Positions 41,637-54,058 of a stretch of 64,000 nucleotides of DNA are shown piece by piece. The DNA comes from Phyto melanocephala (taxonomy: Eukaryota > Arthropoda > Insecta > Diptera > Rhinophoridae): the NCBI GenBank assembly GCA_941918925.1, contig OW799233.1, forward strand, positions 76,139,797 through 76,203,796. The letters run 5' to 3'. A program made the position numbers and the translations under genes. The stretch's first letter is position 1. Every line of letters begins with the position of its first letter. The notes beneath the pieces were generated by a model, which saw only the letters and a program-made list of their open reading frames with translations, made no database searches and was not told the DNA's origin.

Positions 41637-43628
41637 TTTATACCCGCCACCAAAAAGATGGTGGGGATATATTCATTTCGTTTTTAACACATCGAAATAT
41701 CCATTTTAGTCCCCATAAAGTATATATTTTTTGAATCGAGGTTTAATTTTATGATGATCTAGCTATGTCCGTCAGTCTGTCCGTCTGTAAAAAGCACGAT
41801 AGAGGTCGGACCGAAAAAGCTAGGGGGCTCAAATTTTGCCAGAATATTTCCTATACACAAGGTTTGGTATTGAAAATGGGCTAAATCGGAATATTAGAAA
41901 GAGAGTTATAAAAAAAAATCTATGTCCTTCCAACATCGAATAAAATGCAATTGTGTCCAAACACATTAACGTAGAGCCATTAAATTTCGAATGTATATTT
42001 CCTGATTGAAAAAAATATTTTTCCCCGAAAATTGCTCACATCTATGAGTTGGAGGAATTATAGATCAAAATGTATGAAGATTTATACAGTGTATTTTTCG
42101 GTATATTCAAAATTAAAAACGTGATTTACATAACTGACAAAATTAGATGTATGATTCTGAAATTTTGCAAACATTGCTTTTTGGCCAAAGGCTTTGCACT
42201 AACAGAAAATAAATATAACGCTCTATCTCAAATTTATATAATTTCTCTATGAATAAAAATTTTGGAAAAATAAAGGACTCTATATTGAAATATCTGAGTT
42301 GAGTTTATTGGCAGTAACTATTTCGACACGCCTACTATAACGCCCATTTTCATGAAATCTACTGTAAATGAAATTTAAAAGCTCACAAAAACGACAAAAT
42401 TAGAGGTATGATGATGAAATTTCGTACATATAGCTTTCAATGTCACTGTTATGTAGGGTTGGGCAAAATATATCGATATATCAAAATATCGATATTTAGT
42501 TTAAAAAATTTCGATATTAATCGCCGATATTTTAAATACCTCAATATCGATACATCGATATTTATTTACTAATATCACAGCCGATATTTTTAAAAGTTTT
42601 CCAAAAGAAGGTACAGCAGCAAAGGCGAATTAAGTTTTAATTATGCTAGGATTCTTATTATATACTTATACAATAACAATAGCTCAATTGTTAATTTTAA
42701 ACTTAAGATTTTCTGTTGAAGTTTTGGTTTATTTTCTGTTTTTTTGTTTGATCTAGTCATATAACTGATCTCATCCTTAATCGTAAATATTTTTTCAGAA
42801 TTTATTTTATAGATTTGGTGTAAACAATACATCAATTGTTGACTTTAAAACTTAAGATTGTCTAATGAATTTTTGGTTTATTTTTTTTTTTTATGTTTGA
42901 TCTAGTCATATAACTGATTTTATCCTTAATCGTAAATATTTTTTCTAATTTTCGTTTTTATAAGCTCACGTATAAGAGCAAGCATTTATACTATTAATAT
43001 ATATTGTAATATGTAGTTTATTTATTATAAAAATTGGAATAAAAAGTTACTACAAAGCCTCATACACATCTATTTTTGTTTGTGTGTACATAAGTGGGTG
43101 TGTTTAATTTTCAAATGTAAATCATTTCAACAATAACTAGGTAAATATGTTTCAGTCGATATATCGAAATATCGATATTTTAAATATAATAAATATCGAT
43201 GGTAAAATAAAATATCGATATAATAAATATCGATAGATTTTTCCAATTTGCCCATCCCTACTGTTATGCAAGAAAATAAAGGTGACACACCCTGTTTAAC
43301 GCTTACCTCCCATATAACGCTTTATCTTAAATTCATATAATTTCTCTATGGAAGAATGAAGGGCTATGCTGAAATACATATATCAGTTATATTTATTAGC
43401 AATATTTTTTTTGTTTTATTTTTTTTGAATTTTTTTTTTTTATTTTTTAACACACATACGTAAATTTATAATTTTACAATGGGATGTTTCTATATATGTA
43501 TGTTTTTTATATGTATGTACGTATTTTATATGAGATGAATGGTAATACAAACTATTGTTATTGCATGACTACACGTTGTGATGGGTATAAAAGATTCGGC
43601 ACGGCCGAATATAGCACTCTTACTTGTT
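41637..43628 (-). mobile_element. INE-1-like repeat, A/B chimera, copy 4
   Basis: The 3' half (41637 onward, hairpin GGTGGCGGGTATAAAAA on the minus strand) is family A. The 5' end (43628 back to about 43440) is family B (ACAACGTGTAGTCATGCAAT, CATTCATCTCATATAAAA). A hAT MITE (42454-43260) is inserted in the A part. This is a second A-B switch, with polarity opposite to that at 24139. Confidence 0.65.
42454..43260. mobile_element. hAT MITE with exact 8-bp duplication
   Basis: The target duplication CTGTTATG is exact (42446-42453, 43261-43268). Ends are TAGGGTTGGGCAAA and TTTGCCCATCCCTA. It is 807 bp. Subterminal regions are dense in ATCGATAT, giving strong hairpins at both ends. The centre is a 149-bp direct duplication (from about 42660 and 42810), both copies holding GATCTAGTCATATAACTGAT. 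The empty target is seen in copy 3 (TCAATGTTATTGTTATGCCG). Confidence 0.85.
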
Positions 43629-45061
43629 TTAATTTTTATTTGCACAAACATGTAAAATAAATATTATGACAGATAAAAGATGAAGGATAAAAGATGTTGC
43701 AAATGTAAACAAGTTTTTTTCATTTTCGACTCTTCCACGCATTCCGCTAAGATTTGAGCAAATGTAAAAAGGCTATTAATGTGTTTGCCAATGAATACAT
43801 TAAAATACACCTCTGATCTAATGAAATGAAAACGATTTATGAAATGAAAAAATACGGTTCGCGCCAAATTTTCATCCGTATTTTTTCTCATGTCTTCTTC
43901 TACTGATTACAATTTGCTTTTACACTATTCTACTTTGTTCATTCTACACGAATTTTTTTACGTACATTGACTTAACAAACTTGTCTAATATCTTTTTGTT
44001 TTAAAGACCATTCACTATGTTGCATTTTGATGTATACTTTATAAACAAAGCTGATTTAGCCCAAATGTTTCGAACAAATTGTTTGTCGGAACAAAATTTG
44101 TTTGGAAAACTCTTAGCTTGTTTATTTAATTATAAATCTTCTTAAGTTAAACTAATTCCAATAACAGTCTATTGTCATATGTTTTGACAATATTTGGTGT
44201 AAATTCAATAACATTAAATAATTATTTGGCAAAAATAGTGGTCAGACTTATTTAAGCAAATATATTCCAAATCTGAAAAAAGCTTTATTTATATTCATAT
44301 AGCATTAATTTTCCACACAAATTTCCAAAAATAAATGAATTGTGTTGCAGAAAAATCTAAGTAAAAAAATCTTCTTCCGTGAAAATTTTTTTTTATCTTA
44401 AGCAAATGGTAATTATCTACAAAAGGTTGTTCTTTTATTGAGATAACTTCAAATCGACTTAAAAAATATATCTGATAAATTTAAACAAGGCACGTGGCAG
44501 ATGCTAATCAACTAAATCTTCTAAATCTTTATTTTGCGAAATAGATCTTCAAATCTTATTTTGATTCAAAAATATTCATTCTGGCATCGCTGTTATATAC
44601 ATATGTATACCCTTTTACACTCTCGTGTGGAGGGTAAAGAAATTGACTTAAAATTTATTACAAATTACGTATTTGCTTTAAAATGTATCCACATATGTAT
44701 GTATGTGCATAGTACCTGTGTTTTTATTTATGGAGAGGAATATTTATGTACATAAATTTGTATTTATGAATAAATGCAAACAAACGTGCTTATATGTGAA
44801 TGTATAGCGGTATTATTTATGAGTAAGTACGTATATATATCTGTGCATTAATACATATGTATGTATGTATATTAACCTATTTGTGCACCCTTCACCTGTG
44901 GTGGCAAGCTTTTATATCATTGTTAATTCGTTTGTAATATCTATGGTATTTAAGTAACCAGCAAAAACCAGGTAATGACTAGCTATTGCTCAACAACATT
45001 CTTTTCAATGACTTCTATTATCTCTCTTACTAAGAAGTGTTTTTGGTAACGATTTGATTCA
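43629..45061. other. No gene seen
   Basis: A/T-rich DNA without convincing coding. Short tails of INE-1-like repeats appear at about 44610 (ATACCCTTTTACACTCTCGT) and 44885 (CACCCTTCACCTGTGGTG). Scattered TATGTATG microsatellite occurs at 44690-44870. Confidence 0.3.
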
Positions 45062-45481
45062 TCTATATATATAAAAGTGAAACACTGTGTGTGTGTTAGC
45101 TATAGACTCCGAAACTGTAAAACCGATCGGACTCAAACTTTAGCAAGTTGTTGTACACATTCCAGGAAGTGATTATGGGTGAAAAAAGTGGGCGGGCCGC
45201 GCCCATAAAAAATAAGTTATCAATTTTAGCTATTTGCACTTTCGATTTTTCTGAAACTTTGCACACATGTTGAGCTGTCATGACTATATAATTCCGTGAT
45301 TAGAAAAGTGGGCGGGGTCACGCCCATAAAAAGTTATAATTTTGAGGTACTTGCACTGGACCGATTTTTCTGAAACTTCGCACACATATTGAGCTATCAT
45401 GAGTATAAAATTTTGTTATTAGAAAAGTGGGCAGTGCTACACACATTTAGGGGCGTAGCAATGAGCGCCGGGCTTTTCTAG
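45062..45481 (+). mobile_element. Non-autonomous Helitron, family 1, copy 4
   Basis: TCTATATATATAAAAGTGAA follows A (45061). GCGCCGGGCTTTTCTAG precedes T (45482). It is 420 bp with two to three internal units. The end hairpin loop is altered (GCAATGAGCGCC). Confidence 0.85.
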
Positions 45482-45865
45482 TAATTTATAAATTTAATAA
45501 TTTATAAAAACTTAGTAGATAGACTTTTGTTTAAATACATACTATACAATTTCCTTATGTGAAATTTATTAGACGCCATTGAACACTTTTTATATTTTTT
45601 TTAGTTTAACACTTTTAATATATAAGTAACAATGTTTTTGGCAATAGTGACGAAGCAGTTCATTAGTAAATTGATGTCATAGATTATCACTGATTTTATT
45701 ATTGTAAATAAAAGTATCGCAAATAACAAATCGAACTTTCGCCTTTAAGGGAACTGAACTACTTCTATAAGTCCATATAATCAGCGGGTTATTAAAATCA
45801 AGTATTTGTTTATTGCTATAAAAGTGGGTAATTTCTTGATTTTTTATTTATGCCTATAATGACCA

Positions 45866-47315
45866 GTACCCATGTTCTGTAACTTTAGTGAGAACTTCTC
45901 GAGTCGAAAAGTCATGAAACAAAATATCCCACCGTTTCTCGATGTGTGAGAAAAAAGTGTATCTGTAACTCATGGCGAAAACTACCATTTATGATTACGT
46001 TGTTACGTTATAGCTATCAAAAATTATACTTAATTATAAAAACAAGAGAAAAAAAAATAAACTTAAAAAGTGCGGGAAAAATAATACATATAAAATTTAG
46101 AAATTAGAAGTGTTTAAAAAAACAAGTGCAGAAGAAAGAAATAAAATGTACAATGCAGCTTTAGTTAGAGCGGTTGGGGATGATGAAAGGAATATGTTGC
46201 GGATTCATCGCAAAAGGTTGTGCGATTCAACAGACTCTTTTGAAATGCCGGAGAATTGATTTAAGGAACTATATCGCTTAAGCAGATTATCAGCAATGGT
46301 TCTGCTTGAAGGCACCTTTTATGAGAAAAGGTGTAAGGAATACAAATTTGCCTTCACTTTCCAAGACATTGGTAACATTGTTTCCTTTTGATGATAAACA
46401 TAATGAGGATGGTGGTGTATTTAGGATTTTTGTTTAGGACACACGACATACAAATTAAACAATTTGGTTAAACAATAAACACTTTTTGTAAATATTTAAG
46501 GTCTAAATAAAAAAAGAATAAAAAAATTATAAAAATTATTTTGAAATTGAAATAAAAAAAAATAAATGAAAAGAATTTAGCAATTTTATTTAGTTAGTTA
46601 GTTTTTTTAAGCTTTAAATGACTTTGATGATTGTAAAAATATAATCAATATAAAATAAAATCTATCTTTTTTAGAAATATAAAAACTTTTGTAAATTAAA
46701 CAAAGATAGTTACCATAAATTATTTCCCATAGTAAGAAAATTTATAACCTCAAATTTAAAGTAATTAATTTTTCATTTCCTAATTTCTTTCTTTTACATA
46801 CATAAAAGTTTAAAGCACAAAAAAAACATTATTTCAATTACAAAATATTTTATAGAAGGTTCGATAGTTTAAACTCGATATCTAGTTTTCTTTTTTGTTG
46901 CTTTGAAACCCGCATAATTTTCTTAACGATAACAAATTTATAATATTAATACATACATATGTATGCATTAATAATAAAAAAAAACATTTAAACTTTACAT
47001 TTTCCATGTTTTTGTCACTGATTTTTGACTTTTTATATTTTTTGGCTCAAAGTTTTTGCAATCTCGCGGTCTTTTTGTTTGTGACTTATTTTGACAGTTC
47101 AAAGTGAAAAGTTCTCGCCTGAAAACTTTACAGAAACACTTTTTTTATGGCTTACGAGTATTTTTCTTACGTGACAGGTATTTCTCGTATGAATAGTTAC
47201 AGAAACAGTACAGTGAGAAAAAACAGCTGTTTGTTTCGATTTGTTGTACTTCTGTACCAATTTACATGTTTCAAGTGAAAAGTTTCTCGTAGCGAGAGTT
47301 ACAGAACATGGGCAC
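45866..47315 (+). mobile_element. PIF/Harbinger-like remnant with TIRs
   Basis: Inverted ends GTACCCATGTTCTGTAACT and GTGCCCATGTTCTGTAACT, followed by several inverted GAGAA/TTCTC motifs at both subterminal regions. A HARBI1-like fragment lies inside. I could not define a TWA duplication, so the superfamily rests on the protein fragment. Most of 46440-47090 is A/T-rich filler. Confidence 0.5.
46146..46440 (+). pseudogene. HARBI1-like N-terminal fossil
   Basis: From the ATG at 46146: MYNAALVRAVGDDERNMLRI, DSTDSFEMPEN, a stop, then FKELYRLSRLSAMVLLE, which is the 'F.LPE..F..LYRLS' opening of Harbinger transposases. The frame is then lost, with MRKGVRNTNLPSL in another frame. The catalytic domain is missing. 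Confidence 0.5.
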
Positions 47316-47588
47316 AGAGCATTTTTAGAGCAAAATTTAGCTTTATTTTTTAACAGATTTAGATTTGTTTCGGGTTTTTTTAAATGCATTAACTTTTTCT
47401 TTAATTCAAATTTCATGTAATTAATTTTTATTTAAAATAATTAAACAAAATAAATTATGTGCGGTAACCATATAAAGTATTTAAAAAATAATAATTATCT
47501 GGCAACTCAAACACAATCGCTGATGCAAATTTGATATACTTATTTATATACACGCACGCACTCAAATGAAAATACCAAAAATAATAAA
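47316..47588. other. No feature seen
   Basis: A/T-rich gap between the Harbinger-like remnant and a family F fragment. Confidence 0.25.
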
Positions 47589-48010
47589 AACAGGTAATAG
47601 TGATATATTCGGCCGTGCTGAATCTAATAATACCCTTTATCACCATTTAAGTATTTGTGTAGGTATATGACCTCATCGTGATTTAGACTAGATTTCAACA
47701 TCTTTAGATTTGAATTTTAACATAGTTAGCTGTATTCCACTATTCAAGCCCTTTTATTTCATACCCTTATTAATATTGATTCAAAAACTTTTGCTTAAAA
47801 GGTCATCTTGAATTTTACACTTTTTCTTATGGCCAATCTCTTTAATATGAGGGTGTTAAAGAGGGCCAAGCCGAAACTACTATATTTGAGTAATTTAATT
47901 TTTACCCCCTTTTAGATTTTTACCTTTTAATAGTTAACTGTATTTTACTAGTTAAATCCTTCCATTTTATACCAATATTGCCTCTCTCGGTGGTATAGAT
48001 ACTAAAAAAA
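47589..48010 (+). mobile_element. INE-1-like repeat, family F, copy 3 (partial)
   Basis: It starts AACAGGTAATAGTGATATAT, with ATTCGGCCGTGCTGAATCT, then F interior phrases (TAGTTAACTGTATTTTACTA, ACCAATATTGCCTCTCTCGG). It is more diverged than the other copies and fades near 48010. Confidence 0.5.
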
Positions 48011-49867
48011 ATAAATTTTCGTATGTAAATTTTAGGAAAAACAGTGAAGCAGTTGTATTTCTTTGCTTATATCTAAGTTTCAAGCCTATTTGTAAATTTT
48101 TCTCATTTACATATAATAATTTTTGAGACCACGCCTTCTAATTTGGTGTCTTTAATGTATCCAAAAATTTAAAAATTTTATATAATTTAAAAAAATATAT
48201 ATTTTTCCAAATCAATGAAATCCAAATTGACATTTTTAATATGTAAAGGGGTAAGAACTGCTATATACATACATACATACATACATACATATGTAATTCA
48301 TGAACCAGCCACATAAGATGTTATATCTTTGGGAATAATATTTTAAAAGTTTATCATTTGTCTATAATTTCGATAAAATAAATAGTACTATATAACAATT
48401 TACTGCCAGACTGACAAAACGCTATTTAAGCAATGTAGATTAAAAGTGCCTTTTGTGGCCTATAGCTTTTTTAACTTGACCATATTATATTTATGATATG
48501 CCTCTATTATTTTTCTGTAAAAAGTTTTGAACGAAAGGGTCGTTGATCAACATAGTGATAGACAAATATAATATTTTTTTAATTATTAGATTCCTAAAGC
48601 TTTTACTTAATTCTTAAGCGATAATGACAACTAATTGCATGTCTTGGTTTAAAAAATTACTAACTAAACGAATATCGGTTTGGAACTTTCTATGATATAA
48701 CAAGTACAATACAGTACACATTGCAAAAGTTCCAAATCTTAAATAGCACTGTCATTTTTTTAAGCCCTAAATTTTGGTATTTAATGAGAGAGATTGATGG
48801 ACGCTCCACGTTTTGGTATTTAACGATTTGGATTAACACCGTATATCAGTTTTGAAAATTTCACATATGTTCATCATTTGCTAAAAGGTATAAAAGATTC
48901 GGGACGGCCAAATAAAGCACTCTTACTTGTTTCTCTTTTTTTATTAATTGTTGTATGTACATATATACATACATACTTATGCCTGTGTTTAAATAATTTT
49001 TAAATGATTCTCTTTAATATTGCCTTCAGACGACTTTGTTGTCTCTCAATGGTTGAATTTTAATTAAGTAACGAAAACTTAATCAATTCATTAAAAAAAA
49101 CAATTTGTGATTGAAGCGATGATGAATGATTTTGTACTAGCCAAAGGTTTAAAATATACATACATACATATGTAAGTATGTACCCTAACTAATTTTAAGC
49201 TGAAAAATAAATAAAATATTTTGCTTACATGATGACGCGTGAAACTAAGTAAGCAGGTATTTTTATGCACTAAAGTATAGTTCGATACCACTGTAACAAC
49301 TCTTCGTTAATAAGTTATTGACTTGCTTATAACTTTGTATTTTAAGGGAAATGTTTACATGTTTTGATACACCTTTTTTTAAATTCAATCAAATTAATTT
49401 ATATAACTCAAATTGGTTGATGGACACAACATGCCAACTATAATAACACTAAATATGTAGGCGGACATGATATTTGCACAATCTTCAAATAGTGTGCATT
49501 ACTAAAATTTATTTGGTTATACATACTACGCACGCGCACGCATTCTTTTATATATAACATGTGTCACTACGAAATAAAGGTATAACGAAGACTAAATGGA
49601 GATACCTTCTCAAATGTTTACTGTTGCTCTTCTCATTCAACTACGAATACGAAAAGCTACCGATTACTGTAAAATAACAATTGCAACCGTTGTTGACAAA
49701 CCATTTTAAAGCAAACATTGCTTTGACAATTTATTTTAGAAGTTTTATTTTATGTAAGGTCGTCATAATGCAAATACATACATACATACAAACATACATA
49801 CATGCATACATATATACATAAGTCCACAAATTTGTTTGCTTTAATTACATTATGCAACAAGCAAAAA
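48011..49867. other. No gene; microsatellites and a repeat end
   Basis: A/T-rich. (ACAT)n tracts lie at 48264-48290, 49158-49175 and 49775-49815. An inverted INE-1-like 5' end (GGTATAAAAGATTCGGGACG..CTCTTACTTGTT) lies at 48884-48931. No coding sequence is supported. Confidence 0.4.
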
Positions 49868-50744
49868 TTCCCAGAATAACCACTATATTTTTTTGATCCG
49901 CTATAGTCACCTAACTACAAAAATCATCATAATTTCAAATTCTATGGTAAGGTTTTTTCTTAAAAATTTTTTTTATAAAATTTGAGATTTTTGAAGAGGC
50001 TGCTCCATACATCTTGTCGTAACTCTAGAACGACTTACCCGATTTTGTTTAGCAATCCATCTGAAAACTTTAAATTACGCCAGCTTTAAGTTTTTCTAAT
50101 ATTATTTTCTGATCATCATCATCTGATTTTCTGAACATCAGTTTTGGAGTTATCGAGGAACAAGTCGGAAAAATTTTTTTTTGCAAAATTATAAAATTTT
50201 TAATATAAAAAAATGTATAAAAAATAGAACGCAAACAATAATAACCAGTTTTGGTACTTAACCTTAAAACTGCATTTATTAGAAATAAAACAAATTTTAT
50301 TACATGAAAATCCATGGATAAATTCATTTTTTATTCCCGATAAACTGAAAGTACCTGGTTTTGATATTTTTTATCAAAAATCAGTGTAAAGCAAAAAATT
50401 TTGTGATTTTTTTAATGAAAAATTAATTTCAAATTTTTTTCGGACGTTAATTAGTCTAGAAGTTAGTTGAGATCTTAAAAAGTACCAAAGTTAAAGTTCT
50501 TACCGGTTTTTGTCCCTTAGCCTATCGATTTTAAAAAAAGGTACCAGACACCTTATTTTATATCTGCTTGAAAACATGCGTTTAAGTACTTAGTCTTATA
50601 GCTGCATGTTTTAAAAATAAATTTGATTGCATTAAAATCCATCGATATATTCGAGTTTTATTCCCGAAAAAGTGAATGTATAAACAGAGGTAACAAGTAG
50701 TTAAATTTTAATCAACAAGATAAAAATAATTTCGACTTTTTTGT

Positions 50745-50930
50745 CTCCTATAATTTTCTGAGTTTGATTCTCTTGTAAGGAACAAAATAAAATCTCCCAT
50801 CATATTTTTATTCCATAGTCCCTGATAATGTTGCTACATGGTCTTAAGTTGTTGATGAAATCGTTCACCATGCTCGTCGCTTACGGCACCAAGCTTTTCC
50901 GGAAAAAGTTCAAATGCGAATGCGTGTCCA
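50745..50930 (-). pseudogene. Fragment of a dispersed arthropod gene of unknown function
   Basis: Minus strand from about 50925: AFAFELFPEKLGAVSDEHGE, RFHQQLKTM, a stop, QHYQGLWNKNMMGDFILFL. The pattern FP..LG..S.E.GERFHQ....M...Y.G.W...MM.D is recognisable from numerous multicopy, probably transposon-borne genes in arthropods. Only about 60 codons remain. A diverged echo of the arm sequence (TTCCCGAAAAAGTGAATG, 50660-50690) lies just upstream. Confidence 0.45.
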
Positions 50931-51040
50931 GTATTGGTCAATGTTGTTTATTTATTTTTTGTCATAGCTTTGCCGCACACATAACAAAATATATCCGGCT
51001 CATTTTTTCACAACATTTTTCTAAGTTTATTGCTCATTTT

Positions 51041-52064
51041 TATACCCTTCACCTGTGGTGCACAAGGGTATATATAGCTTTATCATTCCGTTTGTAATTT
51101 CTACAATTTTCATTTCCGACTCCATAAAGTATATATTTTCTGAAAGCTTATGAATAGAGGAGTCGATTAAGCCCTGACCGTCTGTCCGTGTGTTGGTTGA
51201 AATCAACTTTTAGAAGCAACCATATGTTCCTCAGATCTGTGTATGGTATTAATCTTTTGGAAATATCCGGGAATGAATCGCTATTGAAATTCAGCACAAT
51301 CGCCCGATAACTTTCTGAGATATAAGGAAATAAACACGACTGCCTCTGTTTTTTCCTATATTTTTACCACTGAAATTAAAATTGTTTAGCCATAGAATAA
51401 TTGATAGGTACCTTTGCTACTATTTGTAGATATAACATGCCTCTAGAGATATTCGTGTAAAATTTTGGATATATCGGGCTCTTATCGGTAAAGTTATAGG
51501 CAAAAAAATTTTTTTTTAAATATATATTCTAAAAATTTACAAACGAAAATCAAATTTTTTCAGCTTCTAGACAACCGAGGGAGTCAATATTGGTATCATC
51601 TGAAAGGACTTGACTGGAACAATAAAATAACCATAAAAAACTTCAAGTGTATTTTGGCCGCCACTACAAAATGGTGGACAATAAATTAATATATATTAGC
51701 CAAATATGGTAGTTTAAAATGTAACTTCTTGAACCCCCTCAATATTGGTATCAAATTAAAGGGCTTGACCAGTATAATACAGTAAATTATTCTAAAATGT
51801 AAAATCCAAGATGGCGTCTAAAACAAAATGGCGGATAAAATTTTTTTAACCCCATCAATATGGGTATCAAATTAAAGGGCTTAACTAGTCGAATACAGTT
51901 AACTACCTCAAAATTCAAAATCGAGAATGGCGACAGAAATAATAAAGAAAAAGGGGAATAACATGAAATATAGGTTAAGCTATGATGTGGGATTATACCT
52001 ATCTACATGATGGTGAAGGGTATTATGAGATTCGGCACGGCCGAATATAACACTCTTACTTGTT
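51041..52064 (-). mobile_element. INE-1-like repeat, family F, copy 4 (complete)
   Basis: On the minus strand it starts AACAAGTAAGAGTGTTATAT (52064) and ends with the CACCACAGGTGAAGGGTATA hairpin (51041). It contains the CGGACAGACGG motif, GAATAGAGGAG-type tail phrases and several GGCGTC/GCCAT phrases. This ~1.0 kb copy defines the family. Confidence 0.7.
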
Positions 52065-52281
52065 TTATTTTTATATTTTAAATAAACACTTGTCTTGCCC
52101 ACAATTACTTGTTGAGTAATACTAATTGTACAAAGTGGTGCCTTTATATGCGTTTGCGGTTTATACGCCCGCCGTAAACGCGTCATTATTAGTGCCTTAT
52201 AGATGTGAAACTAGAGTTTACAATGAACGTGTGAAGTGAAGTTCATTGCCGAAAAAATTTAAAGCGAAAAAGTATTTAAAA

Positions 52282-52997
52282 AACAAGTAAAATCGCTATA
52301 TTCGGCCGTGCCGAATCTTATATACCCTTCACAACGTGTAGTCATGCAATAACAGTAAATTCACGTATGTATGTTAAAAAAACAAAAAAAACAAAAAATA
52401 AAAAAAAAAATTTAAAAAAAAAATTATTATATACATTTATAATATATATAAAACAAAAAAAAATAAAAAAAAATTAAAAAAAAAAAAAATTAAATAAAAA
52501 ATAATAATAAAAATATATATAATATATTAAATAAAAAATAAAAAAAAAATTAAAAAAAAAATTTTTCAAAAATTAAAAAAAAAATTTTTTTGGCTCAGTT
52601 GGGATTCGATGCCACGTTTTCCCTAACCAGTATACACGTTTGTATGTATGTATGTTGTTGTTGTAATGTTGTTTTTGTGAAAAGAAAATCGAGGTGGTCG
52701 TGGGTTTTTGCTCATATCTCAGTTGTTTATAAACCGATGTTTCTGATTTTCAATACCGATCTACTCCCGAATATTTCTGATATTTTAATACCTTACCCGG
52801 GTCCAACCTATGTCGGGGGGCTTCAAAAAGTTGATTTCAACATACACACGGACAGACTGACAGGGCTTAATCGACTCCCCTATTCATAAGCTTTCAGAAA
52901 ATATATTCTTTATGGGGTCGGAAATGAAAATTGTAGAAATTTCACACGGAATGACAAACCTATATATACCCTTTTTCACTGTGTGAAGGGTATAATA
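52282..52997 (+). mobile_element. INE-1-like repeat, family B, copy 4 (complete)
   Basis: AACAAGTAAAATCGCTATAT at the start and CACTGTGTGAAGGGTATAAT at the end. The A-rich core lies at 52375-52590. It carries the GTCGGGGGGCTTC, GACAGACTGACAGGG and ATTCATAAGCTTTCAG tail. The empty site of the Harbinger MITE is at about 52622. Confidence 0.7.
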
Positions 52998-53370
52998 ATT
53001 CTTGGAATTTGCTTGAAAAAAAATCCCAATATTAGAAAAACGTAAATATCCAAGTAATACTAAAGTGCAATTACGGGAAACTTAAAAATCGATAATGATG
53101 AAGTGCTTAAAATATATTACCGGAGATTGCAGAACACTGAATTCATCTTTACTGAGTTTGGTAGTTGGTCCCACAAATTGAATTATACTTTGAAGTATAT
53201 TACCATCTGATAAGCGTTAGAGGGAAATATGAAAGAAGACAAGAATCTTAAACCAAATAAGAAACGACCGATAAGCGAAGCCACCATGACAATGTTGATG
53301 TATTTTGTTTTATGTTTTCAATTGAATAGAAAAATGATTTTTTAAAAAAGCAGAAAAAAAATAAGCGGAC
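52998..53370. other. No gene seen
   Basis: A unique-looking spacer between family B and the right inverted arm. Confidence 0.25.
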
Positions 53371-54058
53371 AGGTGTCTGGCACTTTTTTTAAAATCGATA
53401 GGCTAAGTGACAAAAACCGGTAAAAACTTTAACTTTGGTACTTTTTAAGATCTCAACTAACTTCTAGACTAATTAACGTCCGAAAAAAATTTGAAATTAA
53501 TTTTTCATTAAAAAAATCACAAAATTTTTTGCTTTACACTGATTTTTGATAAAAAATATCAAAACCAGGTACTTTCAGTTTATCGGGAATAAAAAATGAA
53601 TTTATCCATGGATTTTCATGTAATAAAATTTGTTTTATTTCTAATAAATGCAGTTTTAAGGTTAAGTACCAAAACTGGTAATTATTGTTTGCGTTCTATT
53701 TTTTATACATTTTTTTATATTAAAAATTTTATAATTTTGCAAAAAAAATTTTTTCCGACTTGTTCCTCGATAACTCCAAAACTGATGTTCAGAAAATCAG
53801 ATGATGATGATCAGAAAATAATGATAAACAAAATCGAGTAAGTCGTGCCAAAGTTACGACAAGTTGTATGGAGCAGCCTCTTCAAAAATCTCAAATTTTA
53901 TAAACAAATTTAAAAAAAACCTTACCATAGAATTTGATATTATGATGATTTTTGTAGGACTATAGCGGATCAAGAAAATATAGTGGTCATTCTGAAAAAA
54001 AAAATTGTTTTCCATTTGTTGCATAGTCTTATTTAATGGAACTACATACATACATACA

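Larger units (their letters stand above)
49868..54000. repeat. Foldback-like structure with long inverted arms
   Basis: The left arm 49868-50553 and right arm 53371-54000 are the same repeat in opposite orientations. By eye they differ at only a few positions, plus a ~50-bp gap in the right arm near 53820. The spacer (50554-53370) holds a gene fossil, family F copy 4 and family B copy 4. The third copy of the arm (35079-36536) is clearly more diverged. The arms either belong to one foldback-type element or have been homogenised. Confidence 0.65.

Noticed and set aside
43664..43891. 75-codon minus-strand frame
   Set aside because: A/T-rich chance frame without domain, homologue or repeat support.
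52590..52889. Conserved small frame MAQLGFDATFSLTSIHVCMY also at 30467-30763
   Set aside because: It is the shared sequence of family B copies 2 and 4, with no start context or coding signature. Conservation is that of the repeat.
53596..53841. Small frame MNLSMDFHVIKFVLFL conserved at 50070-50327
   Set aside because: The two loci are the inverted arms, so identity is due to the recent DNA duplication. The diverged third copy does not keep the frame.
54044..54057. Target duplication of the R1-type LINE
   Set aside because: Both flanks are CATA microsatellite, so a duplication cannot be told from the simple repeat.
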